A DNA stretch of 38,260 bases from an uncultured Muribaculaceae bacterium (GTDB lineage Bacteria; Bacteroidota; Bacteroidia; Bacteroidales; Muribaculaceae), in the NCBI GenBank assembly GCA_910585755.1, contig CAJUFH010000025.1, positions 1 through 38,260 of the forward strand, read 5' to 3'. A program made the position numbers and the translations under genes. A model generated the notes under the pieces. The model worked only from the letters and a program-made list of their open reading frames with translations, made no database searches and was not told the DNA's origin. Position 1 is the first letter of the stretch; every line of letters starts with the position of its first letter. Below, one piece after another: positions 1 through 7,943 of the stretch.

Positions 1-49
1 AATTTTCGCACCTTTCGTTCCGGGAGCGTTGCACGTTTCGTTTTGCGGA

Positions 50-211
50 TTATATTTTGTTAGTTTCATCAACGTATTTTAGCTCCATATTGTCCGAAGG
101 AGAGAGAAAAGGCACTTTGCCACCATAGTTTTCTGATATGGCTGTTCGAGGAGTTTTCCCGGTAACAATTTTCCCAAGGTCTCCAATTGTACATTCTTTC
201 CATTCACTCAT
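50..211 (-). pseudogene. hsdS: HsdS (type I RM specificity subunit), N-terminal fragment
   Basis: HsdS recognises the target DNA sequence for a type I restriction-modification complex. From the ATG at 211 the frame reads MSEWKECTIGDLGKIVTGKT and continues with a PFLSPSDN segment, which is typical of the start of the first target-recognition domain of HsdS. The frame ends at a TAA at 50-52 after 53 codons, whereas the family is about 350-450 residues. The 49 bases beyond the stop do not resemble HsdS in any frame, so a simple frameshift is unlikely. The start lies 4 bases after the stop of the preceding AlbA_2 gene, so it belongs to the same operon. Truncation could come from a deletion or from an invertible hsdS cassette junction. 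No hsdR is visible; it may lie beyond the left edge. Confidence 0.75.
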
Positions 212-215
212 AGCG

Positions 216-2060
216 TTATTCCTTTGCTTTTGTATATTTTTGATATGGATGATTGGATTTCTGAGGATATAGCTTTTGTAATTTTGACTCCTTTACCATA
301 GGAGTGATAAAGGTCCTTATTACATAGGTGTTGGTCATTCCAATATGCTTCGCAATTTCATCAGCAGAGCGATAAGTGTTTGACGTATAGCCTAATATTG
401 CTCTCTTGGTTTCTTCATGGGTCTTGCGATTAGGTCTTGCACTTTCATCCGAGGTCTTGCGATTAGGTCTTGCGATTTTGTCTGAGGTCATGCTATTTTT
501 AGCAGCATGAACAATCTCAGGAGTCTGCAAGGTGGCCGACCTATGAATTAGATGTTCCGGGATATGATAGCGTGTCCCGCGTCCATATCCGTCAGATTCC
601 AATAATCCTTCGCCTTTCAGGCGGCGTAACAATTCCGTAATGTCTGCGCGATGACTGGGCAGAATGAATTGTAAATTCTCGTTGCTTATTTCGGAACTTG
701 TACAAGCCAAAGCCATGACCATAAGTTTATCAGGCTCCCAATGTTGACAATCTTTTCCAAAGATTTCAAATAGCTTCTGCTTATGTTCGTCGGGCAAGAT
801 TGATTCCAAATATAAATGCAATTCAACTTTGTCAGGCTTGTTCGAAATACGGAGATATGGACGTTTCCAATTTTGGTCCGACCATCCTTGTAATATCTTC
901 CCGACTCCGCTGCCCGCCTTTTCCGCCTTACCAAACATAGTAAACATTTTCTGCAGCGATAAGTTTCGACAAACGCTCTCGCCTCCCTTATAATATTGCC
1001 ATCGTGAAATTAACAATACTCCAGGATTGGAGAGTATTATGTGGTGTGGATACTGGCTTATAGTCAGGGACGCATTTACAGTATAATCAGCATGTATACA
1101 AAGATTGATCAGAGCCTCACGCAGTGCTATATGTGTAGACGTTTCATCAATGCGCGTATCTTCATCAATTTGAAATGGCATAGGAAGCACTGTGGTCAGT
1201 TTTGGAAGTACCCGACGATAGAACTGGAAAAGATTGGCTTCCCAAGTGCCGTCCGGACATACACGGTCTATCCAGCGTTCGTTGCCCACAGGGTTATCAG
1301 AGGAATACAAGCGATAGTCGGGGAAAAAATGCGGTGCACATTCAGGGTCAACGATACTCTGACTTTTACCAAACATCAGCAGTCCCGCTAATGTAAAGCC
1401 TTCCTCTCTTGTGGCACGGTCAACGCGATACCCTCCTAACAAGGTCAAAAGTTCTATGTCGTCAAGAGCAATCCACGGATGATTGGGCTTTGCTATAGAA
1501 AAAAGTCTCCGAAATTGCTCTAATGACACTTTGTCTATATCGTCAATTGTGAAATTTTTTAGAATCCGGCAGTCTGCCGGGCGATTAACATCGGCATCGG
1601 CAAACATTCGTTGCACTTCGTCCTTTGAGCATTTGTAATCTCCTTCGTAATTGCGTTTGTATGTGCCATTATAGGGATCTCGTCCACAATATACTGGACG
1701 TTGTGTGCGCTGGGCTTGTGGAATCCGAAAGACTAAGATTCTATGTCCGAGAACTTCAACATCGGCAATGTCAGAGTCTGTGAGAATGCATTCATTGACG
1801 GTGTTTTTGTTATGAGAACTACTCCAAAAATCTTTTTGGTATTTATCAATGGCATCTTCGTCCAGTCCTTCCAAGTTGAATGTCCCGTTTTTTTCAGATA
1901 CGCCCAACACGATTAGTCCACCTTCGGTATTTGCAAAAGCAGAATATGTCTCCCAGAATGCACCGGGAAAGCCTCCTTTGCCTTTTTTGAATTCTATGTC
2001 TATGGTCTCACGCAAATTTATCTGTGAGTTTATGACATCCAATAAATAGTCAAGTTCCAT
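216..2060 (-). CDS. AlbA_2/Schlafen-type putative ATP- and nucleic-acid-binding protein
   Basis: A protein of 614 residues with an N-terminal AlbA_2 (Schlafen-like) domain at about residues 18-150, marked by EFKKGKGGFPGAFWETYSAF and GGLIVLGV. A GHKL-like ATP-binding region follows at about 310-400 (EALINLCIHADY, then GKAEKAGSGVGKILQGW). The C-terminal part looks like winged-helix DNA-binding modules. Such proteins are often annotated as RecG-like or as transcriptional regulators and frequently sit inside type I RM operons of Bacteroidetes; their role there is unsettled. The start is 3 bases after the hsdM stop, so translation is probably coupled. Near residues 535-556 an 11-residue unit containing ARPNRKT occurs twice. 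Accessory defence or regulation is inferred from context; no enzymatic role is shown. Confidence 0.85.
   Translation of the reverse strand: MELDYLLDVINSQINLRETIDIEFKKGKGGFPGAFWETYSAFANTEGGLIVLGVSEKNGTFNLEGLDEDAIDKYQKDFWSSSHNKNTVNECILTDSDIADVEVLGHRILVFRIPQAQRTQRPVYCGRDPYNGTYKRNYEGDYKCSKDEVQRMFADADVNRPADCRILKNFTIDDIDKVSLEQFRRLFSIAKPNHPWIALDDIELLTLLGGYRVDRATREEGFTLAGLLMFGKSQSIVDPECAPHFFPDYRLYSSDNPVGNERWIDRVCPDGTWEANLFQFYRRVLPKLTTVLPMPFQIDEDTRIDETSTHIALREALINLCIHADYTVNASLTISQYPHHIILSNPGVLLISRWQYYKGGESVCRNLSLQKMFTMFGKAEKAGSGVGKILQGWSDQNWKRPYLRISNKPDKVELHLYLESILPDEHKQKLFEIFGKDCQHWEPDKLMVMALACTSSEISNENLQFILPSHRADITELLRRLKGEGLLESDGYGRGTRYHIPEHLIHRSATLQTPEIVHAAKNSMTSDKIARPNRKTSDESARPNRKTHEETKRAILGYTSNTYRSADEIAKHIGMTNTYVIRTFITPMVKESKLQKLYPQKSNHPYQKYTKAKE
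420..485 (-). repeat. Two 33-bp tandem repeats inside the AlbA_2 gene
   Basis: The 21-base string at 420-440 is repeated exactly at 453-473, and the following 12 bases are similar, giving a 33-bp period. The period is a multiple of three and encodes two 11-residue units, each with RPNRKT. It lies between the ATP-binding and C-terminal winged-helix regions, so it probably lengthens a linker. Confidence 0.8.
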
Positions 2061-2063
2061 ATT

Positions 2064-3578
2064 TCAGAGTTTTATGCCGATGGTGGCGAGTTGTTTGCGG
2101 ATTTCGGCTTCTTTGGCGGCGGACTTGGCGAAGAGGTCGCTGAGTTCGGTGGTGAGGCGTGCCACTTTTTCTGCGAATGGTTCTCCGTCGTCCTCGACGT
2201 CGGCGACACCGACATAGCGTCCCGGTGTGAGGACGAAGCCTTCCTTTTCGATGTCGTCAGTGGTGGCCACGGCTGCAAAGCCTTTCTCGGTCACATCTTC
2301 GCCGTGGCGGAATGCCTCAAATGTGTCGGCAATCTTCTTGACGTCGGTTTCAGGGTCGAGTTCGCGGTGAGTGCGGTCTTTCATATAGCCCATGTTGCGG
2401 GCGTCGATGAAGAGCGTCTTGCCTGGCTGTGATTTCTTTTTGGTGAGGAACCACAGGCAGCAGGGTATCTGCACGTTATAGAACAATTGGCTCGGCATCG
2501 CCACGATGCCTTCCACCAAGTCGGCGTTGATGATGTTCTTGCGTATCTCTCCTTCGCCGCCCTGTTCGGACGACAACGAGCCGTTGGCAAGCACAAGTCC
2601 GATTCGCCCTGTATCGGCAAGGTGATATAGCATGTGCTGCATCCATGCGAAGTTAGCGTTGCCCTCCGGGGGCATGCCGTATACCCAGCGCGGATCATCC
2701 TTGAGTTGGTCGCCTCCCCATTTCGAGATATTGAACGGCGGGTTAGCCATTACGAAATCTGCCTTGAGAAATGGGTGCTTGTCGTCATGGAAAGAGTCTG
2801 CATACGAACTTCCGAAGTTAGCCTCAATACCGCGGATGGCGAGGTTCATCTGAGCCAGTCGCCACGTGTTGGAGTTCAGTTCCTGACCGTAAACCGATAT
2901 CTGATTGATGTTGCCTCGATGCCGCTCGATAAACTTGGATGACTGCACGAACATACCGCCTGAACCACAGGCTGGGTCAAAAATTTTGCCCTTGTAAGGC
3001 TGGATAACCTCGACAATTGTGCGGACCACACACTCCGGCGTATAGAACTCTCCGCCCTTCTTTCCTTCTTCGCGGGCAAATTCACCTAGGAAGTATTCAT
3101 AGACGCGACCAAGAACGTCTCGTGCCTCCGCACCGGTAAAATGCAGATTGTTTTCGAAAATGTCTACCACATTGCCGAGGCGACGCTTGTCGAGCTCGGG
3201 TCGTGCATAATTCTTGGGAAGTATTCCCTTGAGCTGCTTGTTCTCGCGTTCGAGGGCCTCCATAGCCTTATCAACGACAACGCCAATTTCAGCCGTGAGA
3301 GAAGCGTTTACTATTTTATCCCAGCGGGCATCGGCCGGAACAAAGAATATACCATCGCCTATATATTCGTCAGCATCATCCTCGAAGCCTTCCCCTTCGG
3401 CAACAAGTTCATCGTATTTTGTCTTGAAACAATCGTTTATATATTTAAGGAACACGAGACCGAGAACCACCGACTTATACTCGGCAGCGTCAAGATTGCC
3501 ACGCAATTCATTGGCAGAATCCCAAAGAATCTGCTCGATAGTCTTGGTCGTTTCCTTTGATTTTGTTTTCCTTGCCAT
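2064..3578 (-). CDS. hsdM: Type I restriction-modification N6-adenine methyltransferase subunit
   Basis: HsdM transfers a methyl group from S-adenosylmethionine to adenine in the site chosen by HsdS. The 504-residue product has the HsdM N-terminal helical domain (about 10-150, starting IEQILWDSANELRGNLDAAE). It also has the SAM-binding motif I DPACGSGGMF at 201-210 and the catalytic N6-adenine motif IV NPPF at 279-282, together with GEFYTPECVV at 177-186. The length is normal for the family and no break is seen. It follows a small XRE regulator by 5 bases and precedes the AlbA_2 gene by 3 bases, so the order is xre-hsdM-albA_2-hsdS. With hsdS broken in this window, a working complex would need another hsdS copy outside it. 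Confidence 0.95.
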   Translation of the reverse strand: MARKTKSKETTKTIEQILWDSANELRGNLDAAEYKSVVLGLVFLKYINDCFKTKYDELVAEGEGFEDDADEYIGDGIFFVPADARWDKIVNASLTAEIGVVVDKAMEALERENKQLKGILPKNYARPELDKRRLGNVVDIFENNLHFTGAEARDVLGRVYEYFLGEFAREEGKKGGEFYTPECVVRTIVEVIQPYKGKIFDPACGSGGMFVQSSKFIERHRGNINQISVYGQELNSNTWRLAQMNLAIRGIEANFGSSYADSFHDDKHPFLKADFVMANPPFNISKWGGDQLKDDPRWVYGMPPEGNANFAWMQHMLYHLADTGRIGLVLANGSLSSEQGGEGEIRKNIINADLVEGIVAMPSQLFYNVQIPCCLWFLTKKKSQPGKTLFIDARNMGYMKDRTHRELDPETDVKKIADTFEAFRHGEDVTEKGFAAVATTDDIEKEGFVLTPGRYVGVADVEDDGEPFAEKVARLTTELSDLFAKSAAKEAEIRKQLATIGIKL

Positions 3579-3583
3579 TATAA

Positions 3584-3799
3584 TCAGATAGATTCTATGA
3601 ACTCTTTGTTTAGCAATTCATCTAATTCAACATCAAGTAGTTTCGCAATCTTAACCAATAATGCAATATCAGGCTGTGAAGAGTTGGTACACCACTTGGA
3701 AACAGTCGACGGATTTATGTCTAACTCCGAAGCCAACCATTTGTTTGTTTTTTGTTTTTCCGCTAAAACTACTTTTATTCGATTTATTCTTTCAGTCAT
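3584..3799 (-). CDS. XRE-family helix-turn-helix regulator of the RM operon
   Basis: A 71-residue protein that is almost wholly one lambda-repressor-like HTH domain: KTNKWLASELDINPSTVSKW (about 17-36) is the helix-turn-helix, followed by NSSQPDIALLVKIAKLLDVE. It is first in the operon and ends 5 bases before hsdM. By position and size it could act like a controller (C) protein that sets RM expression, but this is inferred. A good Bacteroidetes-type promoter lies just upstream. The start is the first ATG in the frame, with a short AT-rich leader. Confidence 0.85.
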   Translation of the reverse strand: MTERINRIKVVLAEKQKTNKWLASELDINPSTVSKWCTNSSQPDIALLVKIAKLLDVELDELLNKEFIESI

Positions 3800-3818
3800 A
3801 ACATAAATTCTTTGATTG

Positions 3819-3848
3819 CAAAATTAATGAAAAATATTCAATCCGCAA
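3819..3848 (-). promoter_or_regulatory. Probable promoter of the RM operon
   Basis: Read on the minus strand, TAATTTTG (3826-3819) matches the Bacteroidetes -7 box TAnnTTTG. TTG (3848-3846) lies 19 bases upstream as the -33 element. The xre ATG is about 20 bases downstream, which implies a short leader. Confidence 0.6.
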
Positions 3849-3850
3849 TA

Positions 3851-4140
3851 ACTAAAGTTTTTTGAAGAATACAAAACATGGCTGGATTTGGTGGCGCTTC
3901 AAAGCGCCTTTGAAGTCTGGAAGTATCATTATAATGATATTTATATCTGAAATTCAGGGATAACATTCCATAGAATGATACTTATCAAAATAGGTGTAAA
4001 TATTGGCTATAGACCATATATTTTGTTAACTCCGGGCAACGCCCGGGGAAATTTCAATTTGAGATGGTAATAATTGATTAAGTCATTAATTCACTTCAAT
4101 TTGAGATGGTGAAAGTTGAGGAAGTCATATACATCCAATA
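3851..4140. other. Gene-free gap with palindromes and a short direct repeat
   Basis: No convincing gene is seen here. The gap holds a GGCGCT/AGCGCC hairpin (3893-3908, loop TCAA) and a perfect 16-bp palindrome TATCATTATAATGATA (3924-3939). AAGTATCATT (3921-3930) is repeated inverted at 3974-3983. There is a CCGGGC/GCCCGG hairpin (4032-4046). TTCAATTTGAGATGGT occurs at 4053-4068 and again at 4095-4110, with partly conserved flanks (a common AAGTCAT further on). The palindromes could be operators for the nearby XRE regulator or leftovers of a mobile-element boundary. Neither is shown. Confidence 0.6.
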
Positions 4141-4142
4141 TG

Positions 4143-4178
4143 AAAAAGACTTACCCGATTCGCTTTGAACCGGGTAAG
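4143..4178 (-). terminator. Rho-independent terminator of the efflux operon
   Basis: On the minus strand a 12-bp stem with one mismatch (4178-4167 with 4161-4150, loop of five bases) is followed by TCTTTTTC. It lies about 75 bases after the TolC-like gene, in the right orientation to end that operon. A second hairpin at about 4198-4231, without a T-run, lies between the two. Confidence 0.7.
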
Positions 4179-4252
4179 GAAATATATCTTGATTTTTTGA
4201 AAGCACTATGTATGAAGGTACATATGCTTTCCTGGTTTTGGGGTGTCGGGGG

Positions 4253-5554
4253 TTAGAGGCGGTTGGTGCGGTAGAAGGAGAGGATGCGGCAGCGCAGGAG
4301 GTATTCGTAACGGGCTTGGATTGAGGAGACTTCCGTGCGGAAGAGGTTGTTTTTAGCCTGCTCGAACTCGGCGGGGGTGGAGCGCCCGAGGTTGTATTTC
4401 TCGCGGGTAGCGGCGAAGGAGAGCTTCATCTTTTCCAGGGTTTCTCCCGAGGCAAGGTAGCGTTCGCGGGCCCCTTTGGCCTGGTAGTAGGCGAGCTGGA
4501 TTTCCTTGTACAGCTCAGACTGGCGGCGGTCAAGTTCCAGTTCGGCCTGCAGCTTCGACAGGCGTGCGCGGCGGATCTGGTTGCGTGTCGAGAACCCGTC
4601 GAAGATGGGTATTGTCAGGCGGAATCCGAGGTAGGTCGCGTAATTGTGTCTCATCTGCGGCCCGAAACCTTCGTTGGGGAAATCGCTTACCTTGTAGTAG
4701 CTCGAGCCGATACCGGCGTTGAAGTCGATGCGGGGGATGTAGCCGGTCTTCGCCAGCGAGATGTTGTCGTTGGCCGCGGTGATGCCCTGCCGGGCGGCGA
4801 GAACGGAGTTGTTGATTCCGAGCGCGTCGCTATATACCTGGTCGGGCCCGGGAATGAGCGGCTCCGCGTCGGAAAGGGGGAGTACGTCGAACCCCTCGAC
4901 CGAAGGGAGCTGCAGCAGGTTGGCGAGCTGCACGAGCGCGGTCCGGGTGTCGTTTTGTGCCGTCACGAGCTGGAGCTTGTCCTGGGCATGCTGCGCCTGG
5001 GCGTCGTACAGGTCGGCTTCCGGCACTTTCCCCTGCTCGACGAGGGCCTGCTGCCGCCCGACCTCGTAAGCCGTGTATTCGACCTGCGAGGCGGCGCTCT
5101 GCTCTACCTCCCGGGCGTAAAGGACCTGGAGGTACTGAGCGACGACGTTAAGGGTGATGTCGTCCTTTGCGGCTGCGGTTTCTGTCAGGGTCTTTGCCAG
5201 CGACGACTCGGATGCCTTTATGCGGCGGACGGTCGACAGCCCCTGGAAAAGCGGGAGGCTGAGTCCGGCGCTCCATTGGAAGTTCGAGGTGTTTCGGTCG
5301 GCGTAGGTGTTGGCCGCCGTCAGGCCGCGGCCGAAGTTCCAGGTCTGCGACGCTCCGGCCTCAAGGGTAGGGAGCACCCGGTCTTTGGCCTCGGTCAGGG
5401 TGAGCTGCTCTGATTCGGTCTCCAGCTCTCGGGCCTTGACGGTCAGATTGTGGCTGACGGCGTATTCCACGCACTGCTCCAGGTTCCAGGGGGTCTGGGC
5501 TTCCGCCGGGAACAACGGAAGGGCCGCTGCAAATAATAATAGTAATTTACGCAT
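4253..5554 (-). CDS. TolC-like outer-membrane efflux channel
   Basis: Outer-membrane factor of a tripartite exporter, forming the channel through the outer membrane and periplasm. The 433-residue product starts with a signal peptide (MRKLLLLFAAALPLFPAEA) and then WNLEQCVEYAVSHNLTVKA, the typical start of the first OEP repeat. Long helical coiled-coil stretches rich in Gln, Ala and Glu follow, with a second repeat from about residue 240. Length is normal for the TolC family. It starts 2 bases after the adaptor gene ends and is last in the operon, with a terminator downstream. The substrate is unknown. Confidence 0.9.
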   Translation of the reverse strand: MRKLLLLFAAALPLFPAEAQTPWNLEQCVEYAVSHNLTVKARELETESEQLTLTEAKDRVLPTLEAGASQTWNFGRGLTAANTYADRNTSNFQWSAGLSLPLFQGLSTVRRIKASESSLAKTLTETAAAKDDITLNVVAQYLQVLYAREVEQSAASQVEYTAYEVGRQQALVEQGKVPEADLYDAQAQHAQDKLQLVTAQNDTRTALVQLANLLQLPSVEGFDVLPLSDAEPLIPGPDQVYSDALGINNSVLAARQGITAANDNISLAKTGYIPRIDFNAGIGSSYYKVSDFPNEGFGPQMRHNYATYLGFRLTIPIFDGFSTRNQIRRARLSKLQAELELDRRQSELYKEIQLAYYQAKGARERYLASGETLEKMKLSFAATREKYNLGRSTPAEFEQAKNNLFRTEVSSIQARYEYLLRCRILSFYRTNRL

Positions 5555-5556
5555 GA

Positions 5557-6666
5557 TTATTTCTCCTCCTGTTTGTTGCCTCTGAGCTGGGATTTGGCGT
5601 CGATTCCGCCGTCCTTGATTTCGACTGTCAGGCCGTCGGAAACACCTGTCGTGACAGCCTTGCGGTCAAACTCCTTCGGTTCCTTGGCGGCGTCCCCTTT
5701 GAGGACGTAGACGAAGGCGCTGTCGCCGGAATACTCCACGACGCGCTCCGGGATGGTCAGGACGTTCTCAGCCTTTTCAAGTATCACCGTGGCGTTGGCT
5801 GAATATCCGGCGCGGAGCTTCCTGGCGTTCGCGGCGTCGAGAGCGGCTTTGACCTCGAAGGTGTTGGTGCCGTTGTCCTCGGTAGCGATGGGGGCGATTT
5901 TCTCGATCACGGCGGGATAGTCGGAGCCGCTGACCGCGCCTACGGCGATGCGGACGGGCATCCCCTCGTTGAGCAGGTCGACTTCCGTCTCGTCGACTTT
6001 ACCCCTGAAGATGAGGTCTGTCATGTCCGCTACCTTGGCGATTGTCGTGCCGTCGTTGAACGTGTTGGCCTGGATTACCGACGAACCTACCTTGACGGGA
6101 ACCTCGAGCACCAGCCCCGTAACGGTCGAGCGTACCAGGGTGTTGGAATTCTGGGCGTTAGCCGCCGAAACGCCGTCGCGGACGATTGTCAGCTGGTCGC
6201 GGGCCTGGTCGAGTTCCTTGACGGCCCGTTCGTATGCGGCTCGGTCGGCCTCGAAGCGCTCGCGGCTCTCGTATTTCTTCTCGTAGAGGGTCTTTGTGCG
6301 CTCGTAAGTGAGCTTGGCCTCCTCCAGGGAGATTCGGGCTACCTCGACGCGGTTCTCCGCGGAGGAGAGCTGGGTCTGTTCGGGAATCACGCGGATGCGG
6401 GCTATGACGTCGCCGTCCTTAACCTGGTCTCCGGCCTCGACAAGAATCTCGCTGATAATGCCGGAAATCTGCGGCTTGATTTCGATTTCGTCGCGCGGCT
6501 CGATTTTGCCGGTGAGCACCGTGGTGCGCTCAACCGTGCCTGTCGCGGGGCTTACAAGCTCGTAGCTTGCCTCCTTTTCCCTGGAATTGTAGAAGAGATA
6601 GACGAATGTGCCTATGAATACGAGGCCCACAAGCGCCCAAAGGATGATTTTGAATACTTTCTTCAT
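5557..6666 (-). CDS. MacA/HlyD-type periplasmic adaptor subunit
   Basis: A membrane-fusion protein that links inner-membrane ABC permeases to a TolC-type channel. The 369-residue product has one N-terminal membrane segment (ILWALVGLVFIGTFVYLFY). A barrel-sandwich/lipoyl half-motif follows (GTVERTTVLTGKIEPRDEIEIKP is split across about 43-65), then an alpha-hairpin (about 105-165, rich in Glu, Arg and Ala), the second lipoyl half, and a beta-barrel region. It lies between the permease gene (11 bases upstream) and the TolC-like gene (2 bases downstream), which supports one exporter unit. MacA is the closest well-known relative; the cargo cannot be told. Confidence 0.9.
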   Translation of the reverse strand: MKKVFKIILWALVGLVFIGTFVYLFYNSREKEASYELVSPATGTVERTTVLTGKIEPRDEIEIKPQISGIISEILVEAGDQVKDGDVIARIRVIPEQTQLSSAENRVEVARISLEEAKLTYERTKTLYEKKYESRERFEADRAAYERAVKELDQARDQLTIVRDGVSAANAQNSNTLVRSTVTGLVLEVPVKVGSSVIQANTFNDGTTIAKVADMTDLIFRGKVDETEVDLLNEGMPVRIAVGAVSGSDYPAVIEKIAPIATEDNGTNTFEVKAALDAANARKLRAGYSANATVILEKAENVLTIPERVVEYSGDSAFVYVLKGDAAKEPKEFDRKAVTTGVSDGLTVEIKDGGIDAKSQLRGNKQEEK

Positions 6667-6677
6667 ATGATGTGATG

Positions 6678-7931
6678 TTATTTGTCATTCATTGCTTCTA
6701 CGGGCTTGATGCGCATCGCCTTGATGGCCGGAATCAGCCCCGCGAGGGTGCCGAGTACGGCGAAGAGCGCGAAGATTACAAGCGCCTGGCCGGGGTTCAT
6801 CTGGAAGCGCGGGGTCGAGATTTCGTTCGTCGTCAGCGTCTGGGCGACGGCGAGTATTATTGTCGCGAAGCTGATTCCGGCAATTCCGGCGACCGACGTC
6901 AGCGCCACTCCCTCCGACAGAATCTGGGCGATTATGTCGCGGGGTTTCGCCCCGATTGCCCGGCGGATGCCGATTTCCTGGGTGCGCTCCTTGACGATTA
7001 CCCACATTATGTTGCCGATTCCGATAACTCCCGCAAGCAGGGTGCTGAGACCGATGAACAGCGCGAGAAACGACAGCCCGACAAACAGGGTGTCTACCTT
7101 GGCGAACTCCTCCGAGACGTTCATGAACCACATCGCTCCGGCGTCGGAGGGGGAGATGTCGTGGAGGCGGTAGAGGGTCTGCCGTATCTTCGGTTCCAGT
7201 TCGGTAAGGTTCGCGCCTCGCCCTCCGACAACCAGCAGCGCGCCTACGTTGTCTCCGACGTTATAGGCCCGGCGGTAGGTGCTGGCGGGGATTATTCCCT
7301 GTTCGTCAATCAGGGAGCCGTTGAGCCTCATTTCGTTTGTCTGCCCGGCCATACCGATTATGGTGTATGAGATTCCGTTGATTTCAACGGTTTTGCCCGT
7401 AGGCGAGGGGTCGTTCGGGAAGATTTCAGAGGCGAGTTTCTTTCCGATCACTACCACCTTGCGCTCCTGCTCGATGTCGGTAGCGTTAAGGAATCGTCCC
7501 TCGTAGATGACAGGTTCCATCATCTTCACGAAGTCCGGCTCCACTCCGAGGATTTGCGCCGAATATATGTATTTGCCGTTTCGGTAGCTGACGGAGTTTC
7601 CCCCGATAAAGGGGGTGACGGTCGAGAGCTCGGGGAACGCCTGGCGGAGAATCGCCAGGTCCTTGGCCCGGAACTTCCACGAACGCCCCTTCTCGTGCCC
7701 CTTGTAAGGCTCGTTGGTCTGCCCCGGCATCATGAACGCCGAGTTGGTCGCGAATCCCTGGAAGTTGCGCCGCAGCATGTCCTCCGCGCCCCGCGCCCCG
7801 CCCATGAGGAGCGCGAGCATGGCAACTCCCCAGAAGATTCCGAATCCGGTCAGGAACGTGCGCGTCTTGTTGCGCGCGAGGGTGGAGCCGATTTCCTTCC
7901 AGTTCTCTATGTCGAACAGCGATACTTTCAT
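6678..7931 (-). CDS. MacB/FtsX-type ABC transporter permease (second copy)
   Basis: An inner-membrane permease of 417 residues. It has an N-terminal membrane helix (TRTFLTGFGIFWGVAMLALLM is the core), a large periplasmic MacB_PCD domain (about 50-270), and three C-terminal helices of the FtsX domain. The conserved KERTQEIGIRRAIGA loop lies between the second and third helices. It lacks the fused ATPase of MacB, which is supplied by a separate gene. The paralogous permease ends 12 bases upstream, so the two probably form a heterodimer that drives export through the adaptor and channel encoded downstream. Confidence 0.92.
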   Translation of the reverse strand: MKVSLFDIENWKEIGSTLARNKTRTFLTGFGIFWGVAMLALLMGGARGAEDMLRRNFQGFATNSAFMMPGQTNEPYKGHEKGRSWKFRAKDLAILRQAFPELSTVTPFIGGNSVSYRNGKYIYSAQILGVEPDFVKMMEPVIYEGRFLNATDIEQERKVVVIGKKLASEIFPNDPSPTGKTVEINGISYTIIGMAGQTNEMRLNGSLIDEQGIIPASTYRRAYNVGDNVGALLVVGGRGANLTELEPKIRQTLYRLHDISPSDAGAMWFMNVSEEFAKVDTLFVGLSFLALFIGLSTLLAGVIGIGNIMWVIVKERTQEIGIRRAIGAKPRDIIAQILSEGVALTSVAGIAGISFATIILAVAQTLTTNEISTPRFQMNPGQALVIFALFAVLGTLAGLIPAIKAMRIKPVEAMNDK

Positions 7932-7943
7932 AACTTAACTCGG

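Noticed and set aside
4053..4110. Possible miniature CRISPR array from the repeated TTCAATTTGAGATGGT
   Set aside because: Only two imperfect copies are present, the flanks are also partly similar, and there are no cas genes nearby.
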